Both the position numbers and the translations under genes were made by a program. This document shows, in pieces, positions 10,091 through 18,166 of a stretch of DNA of 64,000 bases (positions are counted from its first letter, which is position 1; each line of letters starts with the position of its first letter). This DNA is from Rubrivivax sp. (GTDB lineage Bacteria; Pseudomonadota; Gammaproteobacteria; Burkholderiales; Burkholderiaceae_C). Location of the stretch: assembly GCA_020248915.1 (NCBI GenBank), contig JADCGP010000016.1, positions 50,706 to 114,705 on the forward strand, written 5' to 3'. The notes beneath the pieces were generated by a model, which did not search any database, was not told the DNA's origin, and saw nothing but the letters and a program-made list of their open reading frames with translations.

Positions 10091-11497
10091 TCAAGCGTGT
10101 GCCAGCGCGGCCAGCAGCCGGCCGTGGATGCCGCCGAAGCCGCCGTTGCTCATGCACAGCACGTGGTCGCCGGGCCGTGCCGCGCGCACCACGGCGCCGA
10201 CGAGCTCGTCGATGCCGTCGGCCACGGTCGCCTGCGCGCCCATTGGGGCGAGCGCCTCGCGGGCGCTCCAGCCGTAGTCGCCCTGCAGGCAGAACGCGAG
10301 GTCGGCCTCCTCCAGCGACCAGGGCAGCCGCGCCTTCATCGTGCCAAGCTTCATCGTGTTGGAACGCGGCTCGAACACCGCCAGGATGCGCTCGGGCGCG
10401 GCGCCAGCGATGGCCTGGCGCTTGTCGATGTCGCGCCGCAGGCCCTCGATCGTGGCGCGCATCGCGCTCGGGTGATGCGCGAAGTCGTCGTAGACGCTGA
10501 CGCCGCCGGCCTGCCCGCGCAGCTCCAGCCGCCGGCGCACGTTCTCGAAGCGCGCCAGTGACGCTGCGGCCGCGTCGGGCGCGACGCCGACGTGCTCGGC
10601 CGCCGCGATGGCCGCCAGCGCGTTGAGCTGGTTGTGCTCGCCGAGCAGGCTCCAGTGAACGTGGCCGAGCTTCAGGCTGCCTCGCAGCACGTCGAACGAC
10701 TGCGGGTCGCCGCGGGCGGACAGGCCGCCCGGCTCCTCGCGCCGCGTGCCGAAGCGCTGCACCTCGCTCCAGCAGCCCCGCGCCAGCACCCGGGCCAGCG
10801 CCCCGTCGCGCGCGTTGACGACGACACGCCCGCTGCGCGGCATCGCGCGCACGAGGTGGTGGAACTGGGTCTCGATCGCGGCCAGGTCGGGGAAGATGTC
10901 GGCGTGGTCGTGCTCGAGGTTGTTCAGCACCGCGGTGCGCGGCTTGTAGTGGACGAACTTGCTGCGCTTGTCGAACAGGGCCGTGTCGTACTCGTCGGCC
11001 TCGATGACGAACGGCGGGCACTCGCCAGCGGCGCGCACGGCAGTCCGGCCCAGGCGCGCCGACACGCCGAAGTTGCGGGGCACACCCCCCACCAGGAAGC
11101 CCGGCTCGAGACCGGCGCACTCGAGGATCCAGGCCAGCATCGCCGTCGTCGTGGTCTTGCCGTGGGTGCCGGCCACGGCCAGCACGTGGCGCCCGTGCAG
11201 CACGTGGTCGGCCAGCCATTGCGGCCCGCTGGTGTAGCGCGCGCCGGCATCCAGCACGGCCTCCATCAGCGGGTTGCCGCGCTTGACCACGTTGCCCACC
11301 ACGAAGACGTCGGGGGCGAGCGCGAGCTGGTCGTCGCCGAAACCCTCGATCAGCTCGATGCCGAGGGCGCGCAGCTGGTCGCTCATCGGCGGATACACGG
11401 CCTCGTCGCAGCCGGTGACGCGGTGCCCGGCCTCGCGCGCGAGGGCCGCCAGCCCGCCCATGAACGTGCCGCAGATGCCGAGGATGTGCAGGTGCAT
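10091..11497 (-). CDS. mpl: UDP-N-acetylmuramate:L-alanyl-gamma-D-glutamyl-meso-diaminopimelate ligase
   Basis: Recycles cell-wall tripeptide by ligating it directly to UDP-MurNAc in the cytoplasm, feeding murein synthesis. The 468-residue protein starts MHLHILGICGTFMGG (UDP-binding loop), has the ATP loop GTHGKTTT at 110-117, and the Mur ligase pieces EADEYDTALFDKRSKF, NNLEHDHADIF and YDDFAHHPSAMRATI. The DHADIF and DKRSKF motifs and the length separate Mpl from MurC. A TAGAAT box ends 6 nt before the ATG and there is no visible ribosome-binding site, suggesting a leaderless message. Confidence 0.97.
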   Translation of the reverse strand: MHLHILGICGTFMGGLAALAREAGHRVTGCDEAVYPPMSDQLRALGIELIEGFGDDQLALAPDVFVVGNVVKRGNPLMEAVLDAGARYTSGPQWLADHVLHGRHVLAVAGTHGKTTTTAMLAWILECAGLEPGFLVGGVPRNFGVSARLGRTAVRAAGECPPFVIEADEYDTALFDKRSKFVHYKPRTAVLNNLEHDHADIFPDLAAIETQFHHLVRAMPRSGRVVVNARDGALARVLARGCWSEVQRFGTRREEPGGLSARGDPQSFDVLRGSLKLGHVHWSLLGEHNQLNALAAIAAAEHVGVAPDAAAASLARFENVRRRLELRGQAGGVSVYDDFAHHPSAMRATIEGLRRDIDKRQAIAGAAPERILAVFEPRSNTMKLGTMKARLPWSLEEADLAFCLQGDYGWSAREALAPMGAQATVADGIDELVGAVVRAARPGDHVLCMSNGGFGGIHGRLLAALAHA

Positions 11498-11503
11498 GCG
11501 GGC

Positions 11504-11509
11504 ATTCTA
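11504..11509 (-). promoter_or_regulatory. Putative -10 box (TAGAAT) of mpl
   Basis: Minus-strand TAGAAT followed by GCCCGC and the mpl ATG. A clear -35 hexamer is not visible. Confidence 0.5.
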
Positions 11510-11577
11510 GGAAGCCGGCCGTCCTGCGCCCGGCATGCCGGGCCGCAGCCGGCCACTGCGCGTGCTAGCGTGCACGC

Positions 11578-12018
11578 GTGGCTGCTCCCGGATTCGTCGG
11601 CTTTCGCGCGCTGGCCGAGCACCCCTGGGCCTGGCCGGCGCTGGAGGCGGTGCACATCGCCGGCATCGCGCTGCTGGTCGGCAGCCTCGTGCTGCTCGAG
11701 TTGCGGGTGTGGGGCGCGGCGCCCGAGTTGCCGGTGGTCGCGCTCGCCCGGCTGGCGCTCGCGGTGACGGCGGTGGGCTTCGCCCTGGTGCTGCTGACGG
11801 GGCTGGCGATGTTCAGCGCGCGGCCGCTGGAGCTGCTTGCCAACGGTGCCTTCGTGCTGAAGATGGGGATCGTGATGCTGGCCGGCCTGAACGCGGCGTG
11901 GTTCCACGCCCGCGGCGGCCTGTCCCGGCTCGACACCCTGGCGCGGGCCCAGACCGTGCTGTCGCTGGGGCTTTGGCTCGGGGTCATCATCCTCGGCCGC
12001 TGGATCGCCTACCTCTGA
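11578..12018 (+). CDS. Small integral membrane protein (DUF6644-like)
   Basis: 146-residue protein with about four hydrophobic segments: ALEAVHIAGIALLVGSLVLLEL, ARLALAVTAVGFALVLLTGL, GAFVLKMGIVMLAGLNAAW and AQTVLSLGLWLGVIILGRW. The His in the first segment and the overall pattern resemble small four-helix membrane proteins of the DUF6644 type; this assignment is from memory and the function is unknown. It starts with GTG and lies 20 nt before an exported DUF6152-like protein, so the two are probably co-transcribed. Confidence 0.75.
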   Translation: MAAPGFVGFRALAEHPWAWPALEAVHIAGIALLVGSLVLLELRVWGAAPELPVVALARLALAVTAVGFALVLLTGLAMFSARPLELLANGAFVLKMGIVMLAGLNAAWFHARGGLSRLDTLARAQTVLSLGLWLGVIILGRWIAYL

Positions 12019-12038
12019 GACCTGCCGGAGTTCACGCC

Positions 12039-12506
12039 ATGCACCGACGCCTGATCCTCGCGGCCGCCCCGGCACTGGTGCTGCCGCCGGCACTTGCCCA
12101 CCACGGCTGGAGCAGCTTCGACCAGGCGCGCCCGCTCTACCTCGGGGGCCGCGCGACCAACGTGCAGTGGCGCAACCCGCACGCCGAACTCGACCTCGAA
12201 CTGCCGGCCGAGCCCAGGCTGCCGGCCGACCTCGCCGCGCGCCCCGTGCCCCCGCAGGCGGCACAGGTCGACGGCACCGCGCTGCTCAAGGCCGCCATGC
12301 TGCCCACCCGCAAGGACCGCCGCTGGCGTGTCGAACTGGCGCCCCTGACCCGGATGCAGGCCTGGGGCGTTCCCGAGATCCGCGCCGGCGACACGGTCGG
12401 CGTGGTCGGCTTCACCTTCGCCGGCGAGAAGGGCGAGGCGATCCTGCGGGCCGAGTACGTGTTCGTCGGGGGCAGGACGTTCGGGTTGCGGTCGGCGCCG
12501 GCTTGA
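12039..12506 (+). CDS. Exported protein, DUF6152-like
   Basis: 155-residue protein with a cleavable signal peptide (RRLILAAAPALVLPPALAHH; likely cleavage after ALA). The mature chain starts HHGWSSFDQARPLYLGGRA and has a beta-rich core (VQWRNPHAELDLEL, RRWRVELAPLTRMQAWG, GDTVGVVGFTFAGEKGEAIL). The HHGWS opening is typical of DUF6152 proteins, which are uncharacterised. The paired membrane gene just upstream suggests a shared envelope function; no metal or redox ligand set is obvious apart from the N-terminal HH. Confidence 0.72.
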   Translation: MHRRLILAAAPALVLPPALAHHGWSSFDQARPLYLGGRATNVQWRNPHAELDLELPAEPRLPADLAARPVPPQAAQVDGTALLKAAMLPTRKDRRWRVELAPLTRMQAWGVPEIRAGDTVGVVGFTFAGEKGEAILRAEYVFVGGRTFGLRSAPA

Positions 12507-12625
12507 AGGGCCGGGGGTTGGTTGGGCCTTGCCGGGCCGGGGGGCGCTGACGGCGGGTCTGGCTCGTGGTTCTTGCGCTTGGTTCGGCGGCGGGCCGAGC
12601 GGCCGGGTCTCGCCCCGGCGGGCGA

Positions 12626-12657
12626 CCTGCTTTCTTTGCTCGTGCAAAGAAAGCAGG
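12626..12657 (+). other. Hairpin of the left repeat arm
   Basis: CCTGCTTTCTTTGC and GCAAAGAAAGCAGG form a perfect 14-bp stem around the loop TCGT. It is the strongest local hairpin in this gap and could act as a terminator-like or processing element. Confidence 0.75.
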
Positions 12658-12930
12658 CAAAGAAACACGTGGATGCCCGGTCATGGGGGCTCGCTTCGGA
12701 GGCGGTCCTCATGGCGCTCGCTGGGATGGGGGGCAAACACCCACGCGCCCGCAGCGCGCTGCGGGCACGCTCGACAGTTCGGCGCCGCCGTGCCGGCGTC
12801 GGCCCCGTACTATCGAGCGCCCCTTCGCGCACGGACCGACCTGAGGTGTTTGCCCCCGAAGCGCGCAGTCGCGATGCGCACTGCCCCCGAAGCGATCCAC
12901 ACCCCCCAAGACATCCCAGGTGTTTCTTTG

Positions 12931-12962
12931 CCTACTTTCTTTGCACCAGCAAAGAAAGTAGG
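12931..12962 (-). other. Hairpin of the right repeat arm
   Basis: CCTACTTTCTTTGC and GCAAAGAAAGTAGG form a perfect 14-bp stem. Relative to the left arm one stem pair changes from G-C to A-T on both sides, so pairing is preserved. Confidence 0.75.
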
Positions 12963-13065
12963 TCGCCCGCCGGGGCGAGACCCGGCCACCCGCCCTGCTG
13001 GGGCGAGACCCGGCCCCCACCCCGCCACGAAGACGACATCGGCTCCGCCAGCCGATCCCAAACCC

Positions 13066-14061
13066 TCAGCCGGAAGAGAAGAACGACCAGACCAGCCACC
13101 CCAACAACCCCACCACCAACGCGACCCGGATCGCCCCCTCGGGCACACCGAGACCGCGCCTCTTCCACTCCCCCGTGGCGAAAGGGTCCGGGCCGGCCCA
13201 GCCACGCTGGCGGGCTTCGGCCTCGGCCTGCATCTGCGCCGCACGCTCGCGCTGGCGTTCGAGCGCCGGCTGCTGCGCCTCGAGGCGGCGGCGGACGATC
13301 GCGGGTGCGGGGCGTGCCGCGTGCGAGGCCAGCGCGGGGCCGAGCGCGGCCACGGCGAGCACGGCGCTGGCCAGGTCGGGCACCGCGAGCGTCGCGGCGC
13401 AGTGTGTGCAGCGCCAGTCGCCGCCCGGCGGCTGGGCCGCTCCGCAGGCGGCGCAGTGGATCGTGCTGGCGCTGGCCGCGCGGGCGTGCACCGGGTGCGC
13501 CGCGGTGGCGCCTTCGGGGTCGAGTGCTGCGGCCAGGCGCGCCACGTCCACCAGCGCAGGCACCGAGCCGCACCATGGACAGGCGGCATCGTCGCGCGCC
13601 ATCCGTCCGCCGCAGGCGACGCAGCCCAGCCGCCCGTCGTCGCCCAGCGCTCGGTGGCGGTCGGCCAGGCCCATCGGGCGCAGCAGCCCGCGCTCGCCGA
13701 GGAACTCGCCGAAGCTCTGCCAGGCGCCGTGGCCGGCCACGCACTCGAGCTGTCGCGAGCGACCGAAGCGCGTGAGGTTGTGCACCGGCTTGAGCGCGCC
13801 CCGGCATCGCGGGCACGGCAGGTCGGTCCGCAGCGGCTGGTGGGCGACGGACTGCGCGGCGGCCATCGACTGCACCAGCGCCAGCAGCCCGGTGGGGGCC
13901 AGTCGCGCCGACTCCACGGGATCGAACCACACCAGGTGGCAGCCCGGGCACAGGTCGACCGCGACGCGCTGGCCGTAGTGCCCGTCGAGGTCCAGTGCTT
14001 CGAGCGCCTGGCCGCAGTTGCCGCAGCGCAGCGCCGCCGGCGCGTCGGCGGCGCGGTTCAG
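13066..14061 (-). CDS. Zinc-ribbon protein with C-terminal membrane anchor
   Basis: About 331 residues with a series of Cys pairs: CGNCGQ...[10 protein letters not shown] near the start (a zf-TFIIB-type ribbon), CPRC, CVACGG...CPWCG, and CAACGA...CTHCAA. A Glu/Gln/Arg-rich helix follows, then one C-terminal hydrophobic segment ([17 protein letters not shown]). Function unknown; multiple zinc ribbons suggest a scaffold or nucleic-acid/protein-binding role. No ATG, GTG or TTG lies in frame upstream of the first ribbon. The best start is a CTG at 14,059-14,061 overlapping the hemL stop (CTGA); a downstream start would delete the first ribbon. The start is therefore uncertain. Confidence 0.7.
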   Translation of the reverse strand: MNRAADAPAALRCGNCGQALEALDLDGHYGQRVAVDLCPGCHLVWFDPVESARLAPTGLLALVQSMAAAQSVAHQPLRTDLPCPRCRGALKPVHNLTRFGRSRQLECVAGHGAWQSFGEFLGERGLLRPMGLADRHRALGDDGRLGCVACGGRMARDDAACPWCGSVPALVDVARLAAALDPEGATAAHPVHARAASASTIHCAACGAAQPPGGDWRCTHCAATLAVPDLASAVLAVAALGPALASHAARPAPAIVRRRLEAQQPALERQRERAAQMQAEAEARQRGWAGPDPFATGEWKRRGLGVPEGAIRVALVVGLLGWLVWSFFSSG

Positions 14062-15356
14062 GCCAGTGCCGCCGCCGCCGCATCGATGGTCGCGGCGAGG
14101 TCGGCCTCCGAGTGCGCCGCGCTGACGAAGCCGGCCTCGTACAGCGCCGGCGCGAGATACACGCCGCGCGCCAGCATGCCATGGAAGAAGCGGTTGAAGC
14201 GCTCCTTGTCGGTGGCCATCACCGCGCCGTAGTTCTGCGGCAGGCCGTCGGTGTGCGAGCGCGTGAAGAAGAAGCCGAACATGCCGCCTTCGCTGTCGCC
14301 GACCAGCGGCACCCCGGCCGCGCGCGCGGCGCCGCCGAGCCCCTCGACGAGGCCGCGCGTCCGCGCGGCCAGGGCCTCGAAGAACCCAGGCCGGGAGATC
14401 TCGTGCAGCGTCGCCAGGCCGCAGGCGGTGGCCACCGGGTTGCCACTCAGCGTGCCGGCCTGGTACACGGGCCCCAGGGGCGCGAGCTGGCTCATCACGT
14501 CGCGCTTGCCGCCGAAGGCGGCCAGCGGCATCCCGCCGCCGATCACCTTGCCGAATACGAACAGGTCTGGCGCGAAGCCCGGGAGGGCCTGCGCGTACAC
14601 GCCGTAGGCGCCGCGCAGGCCGACGCGGAAGCCGGTCATCACCTCGTCGAAGACGAGCAGTGCGCCGTGCTTCGTGCACAGCTCGCGCAGCCGGCTCATG
14701 AAGGGCACGCTCGCGCGCACGAAGTTCATGTTGCCGGCGATCGGCTCGATCATCACGCAGGCGATCTCGCGACCGTGGACGTCGAACGCGGCGTCGAGCT
14801 GGGCGAGGTTGTTGTACTCGAGCACCAGCGTGTGCTGCACCACCTCGGCCGGCACGCCGGCGCTGGTGGGGTGGCCGAAGGTCGCCAGGCCCGAGCCCGC
14901 CTTGACCAGCAGCGCGTCGGCGTGGCCGTGGTAGCAGCCCTCGAACTTGACGATCTTCGAGCGGCCCGTGGCGCCACGCGCCAGGCGCAGCGCGCTCATG
15001 CCGGCCTCGGTGCCGCTCGAGACGAGCCGCACCTGCTCGAGGCCCGGCACGAGGGCGATGATGGCCTCGGCCAGCTCGATCTCGCGCTCGGTCGGCGCGC
15101 CGAAGCTGAAGCCGTCGGCGGCGGCCTTGAGCACCGCCTCGAGCACGGCCGGGTGGCCGTGGCCGAGGATCATCGGGCCCCAGGAGCCGATGTAGTCGAT
15201 GTAGCGCCGGCCCTCGGCGTCCCAGAAGTAGGCGCCCTCGGCGCGGCGGACGAAGCGCGGCGTGCCACCGACGGCGCGGAACGCGCGCACCGGCGAATTG
15301 ACGCCGCCCGGGATGACGCGCTGGGCGCGCGCGAACAGCTCTTCGTTAGTGGACAC
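14058..15356 (-). CDS. hemL: Glutamate-1-semialdehyde 2,1-aminomutase
   Basis: PLP enzyme that converts glutamate-1-semialdehyde to 5-aminolevulinate, the C5 route of tetrapyrrole synthesis. The 432-residue length is normal for the family. Visible landmarks are [12 protein letters not shown] near the N-terminus, [15 protein letters not shown] at 113-127, [12 protein letters not shown] at 233-244 and the PLP-binding Lys270 in [10 protein letters not shown]. Haem made through this route would supply the cytochrome oxidase locus elsewhere in the window. It overlaps thiD by 11 nt. Confidence 0.98.
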   Translation of the reverse strand: MSTNEELFARAQRVIPGGVNSPVRAFRAVGGTPRFVRRAEGAYFWDAEGRRYIDYIGSWGPMILGHGHPAVLEAVLKAAADGFSFGAPTEREIELAEAIIALVPGLEQVRLVSSGTEAGMSALRLARGATGRSKIVKFEGCYHGHADALLVKAGSGLATFGHPTSAGVPAEVVQHTLVLEYNNLAQLDAAFDVHGREIACVMIEPIAGNMNFVRASVPFMSRLRELCTKHGALLVFDEVMTGFRVGLRGAYGVYAQALPGFAPDLFVFGKVIGGGMPLAAFGGKRDVMSQLAPLGPVYQAGTLSGNPVATACGLATLHEISRPGFFEALAARTRGLVEGLGGAARAAGVPLVGDSEGGMFGFFFTRSHTDGLPQNYGAVMATDKERFNRFFHGMLARGVYLAPALYEAGFVSAAHSEADLAATIDAAAAALA

Positions 15357-16323
15357 GACGCGGGGCTCCTGCCTTGCCGTCGCCGAGGCCGTCGGCCACG
15401 GGGCTGCCGTCCTCGCCTGCCCCGTCGGCCGTCTCCTGGCCTTCCTCGGGCGGCGGCAGCGCCCAGAAGAAGCGGTCGGGGACGACGTGGCCCATGCCGG
15501 GCCGGAAGCCGGCGTCCAGGCTCTGGTCGAGGAAGCCGAGCGCCTCGCTCACCGCGGGCTGCAGTTCGCTGCCGCTGGCCAGCAGCGCCGCCAGCGCCGC
15601 GGCCAGCGTGTCGCCGGCGCCGACGAAGGCGGCTTCGAAGCGCTCGAACTTCTCGCCCGCGATCGCGCCCGAGGCCGAGGCGAGCACGTTGTCGATGAAC
15701 TGGGGCGCGTCCTTGCCGCCCTTGGCCGCGAGCGCGATGCCGGTGACCAGGACGTAGCGCGTGCCGTGCTCCGCGGCCGCGGCGGCGAGTTCCCGCGCCG
15801 ACGGCGGGCGCTCGCTGTCCCACTCGGGCAGCAGGAAGTCCTGCAGCGTCTTGTGGTTGCCGACCAGCACCTCGGTGGCGGGCAGGATCAGCTCGCGGAA
15901 CGCGTCGAGGTAGGGCTGGGCCTGGTCCTCGTCGAGCCACGCCAGCCCTGGCAGGTAGGTGACGAGCGGGATTTCCGAATAGTCCGACAGCACCTCGGCC
16001 ACCGCGCTGACGGCGTCGGCGCTGCCCAGGAAGCCCACCTTCCAGGCCGCGATCGTGATGTCCTCGAGCACCGTGCGCGCCTGCTGCACGACGGTCTCGG
16101 CGTCCAGCGGCTCGTGCTCGAAGACGTCGGCGGTGTCGCGCATGACGATCGAGGTCACGACCGGCAGGGCGTGCGCCCCCATCGCGGCCACCGTGGCGAT
16201 GTCGCCGGCCACGCCGCCGGCGCCGCTCGGGTCGCTGGCGTTGAAGCACATCACGCAGGCCGGCGCCGGCGGCTCGGCGCCGGGCTCGTCGTGGCCGGTG
16301 GCCGCTGCGGTTTCGGAGCTCAT
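15346..16323 (-). CDS. thiD: Hydroxymethylpyrimidine/phosphomethylpyrimidine kinase
   Basis: Phosphorylates HMP and HMP-phosphate to HMP-pyrophosphate for thiamine synthesis (ribokinase-like fold). [10 protein letters not shown] at 28-37 is the family N-terminal motif and [13 protein letters not shown] is the anion-hole/catalytic Asp motif. A roughly 25-residue acidic and Pro-rich N-terminal extension and a charged Gly/Asp-rich C-terminal tail are unusual. I chose the ATG at 16,323, with AAGG 8 nt upstream; an ATG at 16,374 would add 17 residues. No other thiamine gene lies nearby; it is co-directional with hemL. Confidence 0.93.
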   Translation of the reverse strand: MSSETAAATGHDEPGAEPPAPACVMCFNASDPSGAGGVAGDIATVAAMGAHALPVVTSIVMRDTADVFEHEPLDAETVVQQARTVLEDITIAAWKVGFLGSADAVSAVAEVLSDYSEIPLVTYLPGLAWLDEDQAQPYLDAFRELILPATEVLVGNHKTLQDFLLPEWDSERPPSARELAAAAAEHGTRYVLVTGIALAAKGGKDAPQFIDNVLASASGAIAGEKFERFEAAFVGAGDTLAAALAALLASGSELQPAVSEALGFLDQSLDAGFRPGMGHVVPDRFFWALPPPEEGQETADGAGEDGSPVADGLGDGKAGAPRRVH

Positions 16324-16454
16324 GGGCGGCGCCTTGGTCGGGGCCGAAAGGGCCGGGAGCGGCAGCGGCCGCATCCCGGTCGGGACTTCCAGCAATCTCT
16401 GAGAACTGTTGTGTATGTCCTCACGTTTCCTCGAATTTCTCCGAGTGCGCGTGG

Positions 16455-16476
16455 CTACAATCGAGCACCATTGTAG
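16455..16476. promoter_or_regulatory. Palindrome carrying back-to-back -10-like boxes between thiD and rubredoxin
   Basis: CTACAAT (16,455-16,461) and ATTGTAG (16,470-16,476) are a perfect 7-bp inverted repeat separated by 8 nt. Read on either strand it gives a TACAAT -10-like hexamer pointing at the adjacent gene. A shared regulator could bind here; -35 boxes are not convincing. Confidence 0.45.
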
Positions 16477-16494
16477 TGACGAGACCGCCTGACC

Positions 16495-16668
16495 GTGAGT
16501 GAACCGCGGACCTGGATGTGCCTGATCTGTGGCTGGATCTACAGCGAGGCCGACGGCGACCCCGAGCATGGGCTCGCGCCCGGCACCCGCTGGGACGACG
16601 TGCCGATGAACTGGACCTGCCCGGAGTGCGGAGCGCGCAAGGAAGACTTCGAGATGGTCCAGCTCTGA
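16495..16668 (+). CDS. rubA: Rubredoxin
   Basis: Small cytoplasmic one-iron electron-transfer protein of 57 residues. The iron is bound by CLICG (Cys9, Cys12) and CPECG (Cys42, Cys45); the aromatic core residues W14, Y16, W33 and W40 and the segment GLAPGTRWDDVP are typical. A GTG start at 16,495 gives the usual length. Reductase and hydroxylase partners are not in the window. It is divergent from thiD and 80 nt upstream of the pil chemosensory genes, a neighbourhood I recall from other Burkholderiales. Confidence 0.95.
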   Translation: MSEPRTWMCLICGWIYSEADGDPEHGLAPGTRWDDVPMNWTCPECGARKEDFEMVQL

Positions 16669-16748
16669 GGGCCGCGCCGGCGGCGGCCGGACCGGGTCGG
16701 ACTGCCGCGGGTGCGGTGCCGCAGCCCATCGATTGAGGAGAGGGTCAC

Positions 16749-17144
16749 TTGGACAGCCACGAGCCGCCCGGCGTGAAGGTGCTGGTCATCGACGACAGCA
16801 ACACCATCCGCCGCAGCGCCGAGATCTTCCTGAGGCAGGGCGGGCACGACGTCGTGCTGGCCGAGGACGGGTTCGACGCCCTGTCCAAGGTCAACGACCA
16901 CGACCCCGAGCTCATCTTCTGCGACATCCTGATGCCTCGGCTGGACGGCTACCAGACCTGCGCGATCATCAAGCGCAGCCCGCGCTTCGCGCGCGTGCCG
17001 GTGATCATGCTGTCGTCCAAGGACGGGTTGTTCGACAAGGCGCGCGGCCGTATGGTCGGCTCGGAGGAGTACCTGACCAAGCCCTTCACGAAGGAACAGC
17101 TGCTGCGCGCGGTGGAGAGCTTCCGCCGTGCGGCGACCGACTGA
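16749..17144 (+). CDS. pilG: Twitching-motility response regulator PilG
   Basis: Single-domain CheY-like receiver of 131 residues that, in Pseudomonas, relays the Chp/Pil kinase signal to type IV pilus extension. Receiver landmarks: DDS at 15-17, the phosphorylation site Asp59 in FCDILMPRLDG, the Ser/Thr switch in VIMLSSKDG and Lys in LTKPFTKEQ. Start is TTG at 16,749, supported by a strong GAGGAGAGGG ribosome-binding site; no ATG is placed suitably. First gene of the pilG-H-I-J-L operon. Confidence 0.94.
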   Translation: MDSHEPPGVKVLVIDDSNTIRRSAEIFLRQGGHDVVLAEDGFDALSKVNDHDPELIFCDILMPRLDGYQTCAIIKRSPRFARVPVIMLSSKDGLFDKARGRMVGSEEYLTKPFTKEQLLRAVESFRRAATD

Positions 17145-17180
17145 GAAGCTGTGAACGAGCCTGGCGCAGGAACCACCACC

Positions 17181-17546
17181 ATGACCATCCAGAAGATCCT
17201 GCTCGTCGACGACTCGAAGACCGAGCTGTACCACCTGTCGGAGATCCTCCGCCGGCACGGCTATGCGATCCGCACCGCCGAGAACGGCGACGAGGCTCTG
17301 CGGCGGCTCGAGGAGGACAAGCCGGACCTGATCGTGATGGACGTCGTGATGCCCGGCCAGAACGGCTTCCAGCTGACGCGCCGCATCACCCGCGACCCTC
17401 GGTTCGCCGACGTGCCCGTGATCATGTGCACCAGCAAGGGTCAGGAGACCGACAAGGTGTGGGGCATGCGCCAGGGCGCGCGTGACTACCTCGTCAAGCC
17501 GGTCGACGGCGAAGAGCTCGTGACCCGCATCCGCGCATTCGACTGA
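17181..17546 (+). CDS. pilH: Twitching-motility response regulator PilH
   Basis: Second single-domain receiver (121 residues), usually acting as phosphate sink or promoting pilus retraction. MTIQKILLVDDS opens the domain, Asp54 in IVMDVVMPGQNG is the phosphoacceptor, and VIMCTSKGQETDKVWGMRQGA and LVKPVDGEEL complete it. The ATG at 17,181 has AGGA upstream and gives the standard PilH N-terminus; an in-frame GTG at 17,151 would add 10 residues. It follows pilG by 36 nt. Confidence 0.94.
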   Translation: MTIQKILLVDDSKTELYHLSEILRRHGYAIRTAENGDEALRRLEEDKPDLIVMDVVMPGQNGFQLTRRITRDPRFADVPVIMCTSKGQETDKVWGMRQGARDYLVKPVDGEELVTRIRAFD

Positions 17547-17557
17547 CCTGTCACGCA

Positions 17558-18109
17558 ATGGCCAACCGCGAAGCACTGCGCGAACTTCAGGGCCGGCTGA
17601 CCGAGCGGCTGCAGCTGGCCCGCTCCGAGGCTCGGATCGCGCAGTGGCTGGCGCTGGACTGCGCCGGCCTCGGGGTGCTGGTGCCGCTGGAAGGCGCCGG
17701 CGAGATCTTCCCCGTCGGCCCGCTGCTGCCTGTGCCGCACACGCAATCCTGGTTCCTCGGTGTGGCCAACCTGCGCGGCGGGCTGCACGGCGTCGTCGAC
17801 CTGGCGGCCTTCCTGGGGCTGCGGCCGGCGCTGGCGCCCGAGGCGGCCCGCGACCCGGCGCGGCTGCTGGCCATCCACCCGGGCTCGGGTGCGCACTGCG
17901 CGTTGCTGGTCGACCGTCTCGCCGGACTGCGCGCGGCCGAGCAGATGCAACCTGAGCCGCCAGGGCCTGGCCCGCGGCCTGCCTTCGCCGGACCGCGTTG
18001 GCGCGACGGCGATGGGCGGGTGTGGCAGGAGATCGACCTTGCGGCCCTGGCCGCCGACGAGCGTTTCCTGGCGATCGCCGCGCGGGCGGCGCCAGCGGTG
18101 CAGCGATGA
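17558..18109 (+). CDS. pilI: CheW-like coupling protein PilI
   Basis: Adaptor of 183 residues linking the PilJ receptor to the PilL kinase. It has the CheW-type beta-barrel pattern: GLGVLVPLEGAGEIFPVGPLLPVPHTQSW, FLGVANLRGGLHGVVDLAAFLGL, and LLVDRLAGLRAAEQM. It is soluble with no membrane segment. It sits 11 nt after pilH in the conserved pilG-H-I-J-L order, which supports the name. Confidence 0.9.
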   Translation: MANREALRELQGRLTERLQLARSEARIAQWLALDCAGLGVLVPLEGAGEIFPVGPLLPVPHTQSWFLGVANLRGGLHGVVDLAAFLGLRPALAPEAARDPARLLAIHPGSGAHCALLVDRLAGLRAAEQMQPEPPGPGPRPAFAGPRWRDGDGRVWQEIDLAALAADERFLAIAARAAPAVQR

Positions 18110-18166
18110 ATCGAGGCAACGCGGCACCGGTTCGACACCGACCGCGCGTTGATTGATGGGGACGAC

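Larger units (their letters stand above)
12603..12987. repeat. Large imperfect inverted repeat in a gene-free stretch
   Basis: This 385-nt structure fills most of the 559-nt gap between the DUF6152 gene and the zinc-ribbon gene. The left arm (about 12,603-12,741) and right arm (about 12,845-12,987) are diverged inverted copies. Each arm has an outer GC-rich box (CCGGGTCTCGCCCCGGCGGG), a 14-bp-stem hairpin, the box GGCAAAGAAACAC, and an inner end at GGCAAACACC. About 100 nt separate the arms, including a CCCGCAGCGCGCTGCGGG palindrome. A further partial copy of the outer box (GGGGCGAGACCCGGCC) lies just right of the right arm. Open frames here are of the low-complexity kind and I do not call a gene. 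The rest of the gap (12,507-12,602 and 12,988-13,065) shows nothing else. Confidence 0.8.

Noticed and set aside
12522..13775. Open frames crossing the inverted repeat (for example peptides with FFARAKKAGRPPGRD or FLCLLSLHEQRK)
   Set aside because: They arise from the repeat arms and run into antisense sequence of the zinc-ribbon gene; no ribosome-binding site or conserved domain is apparent.
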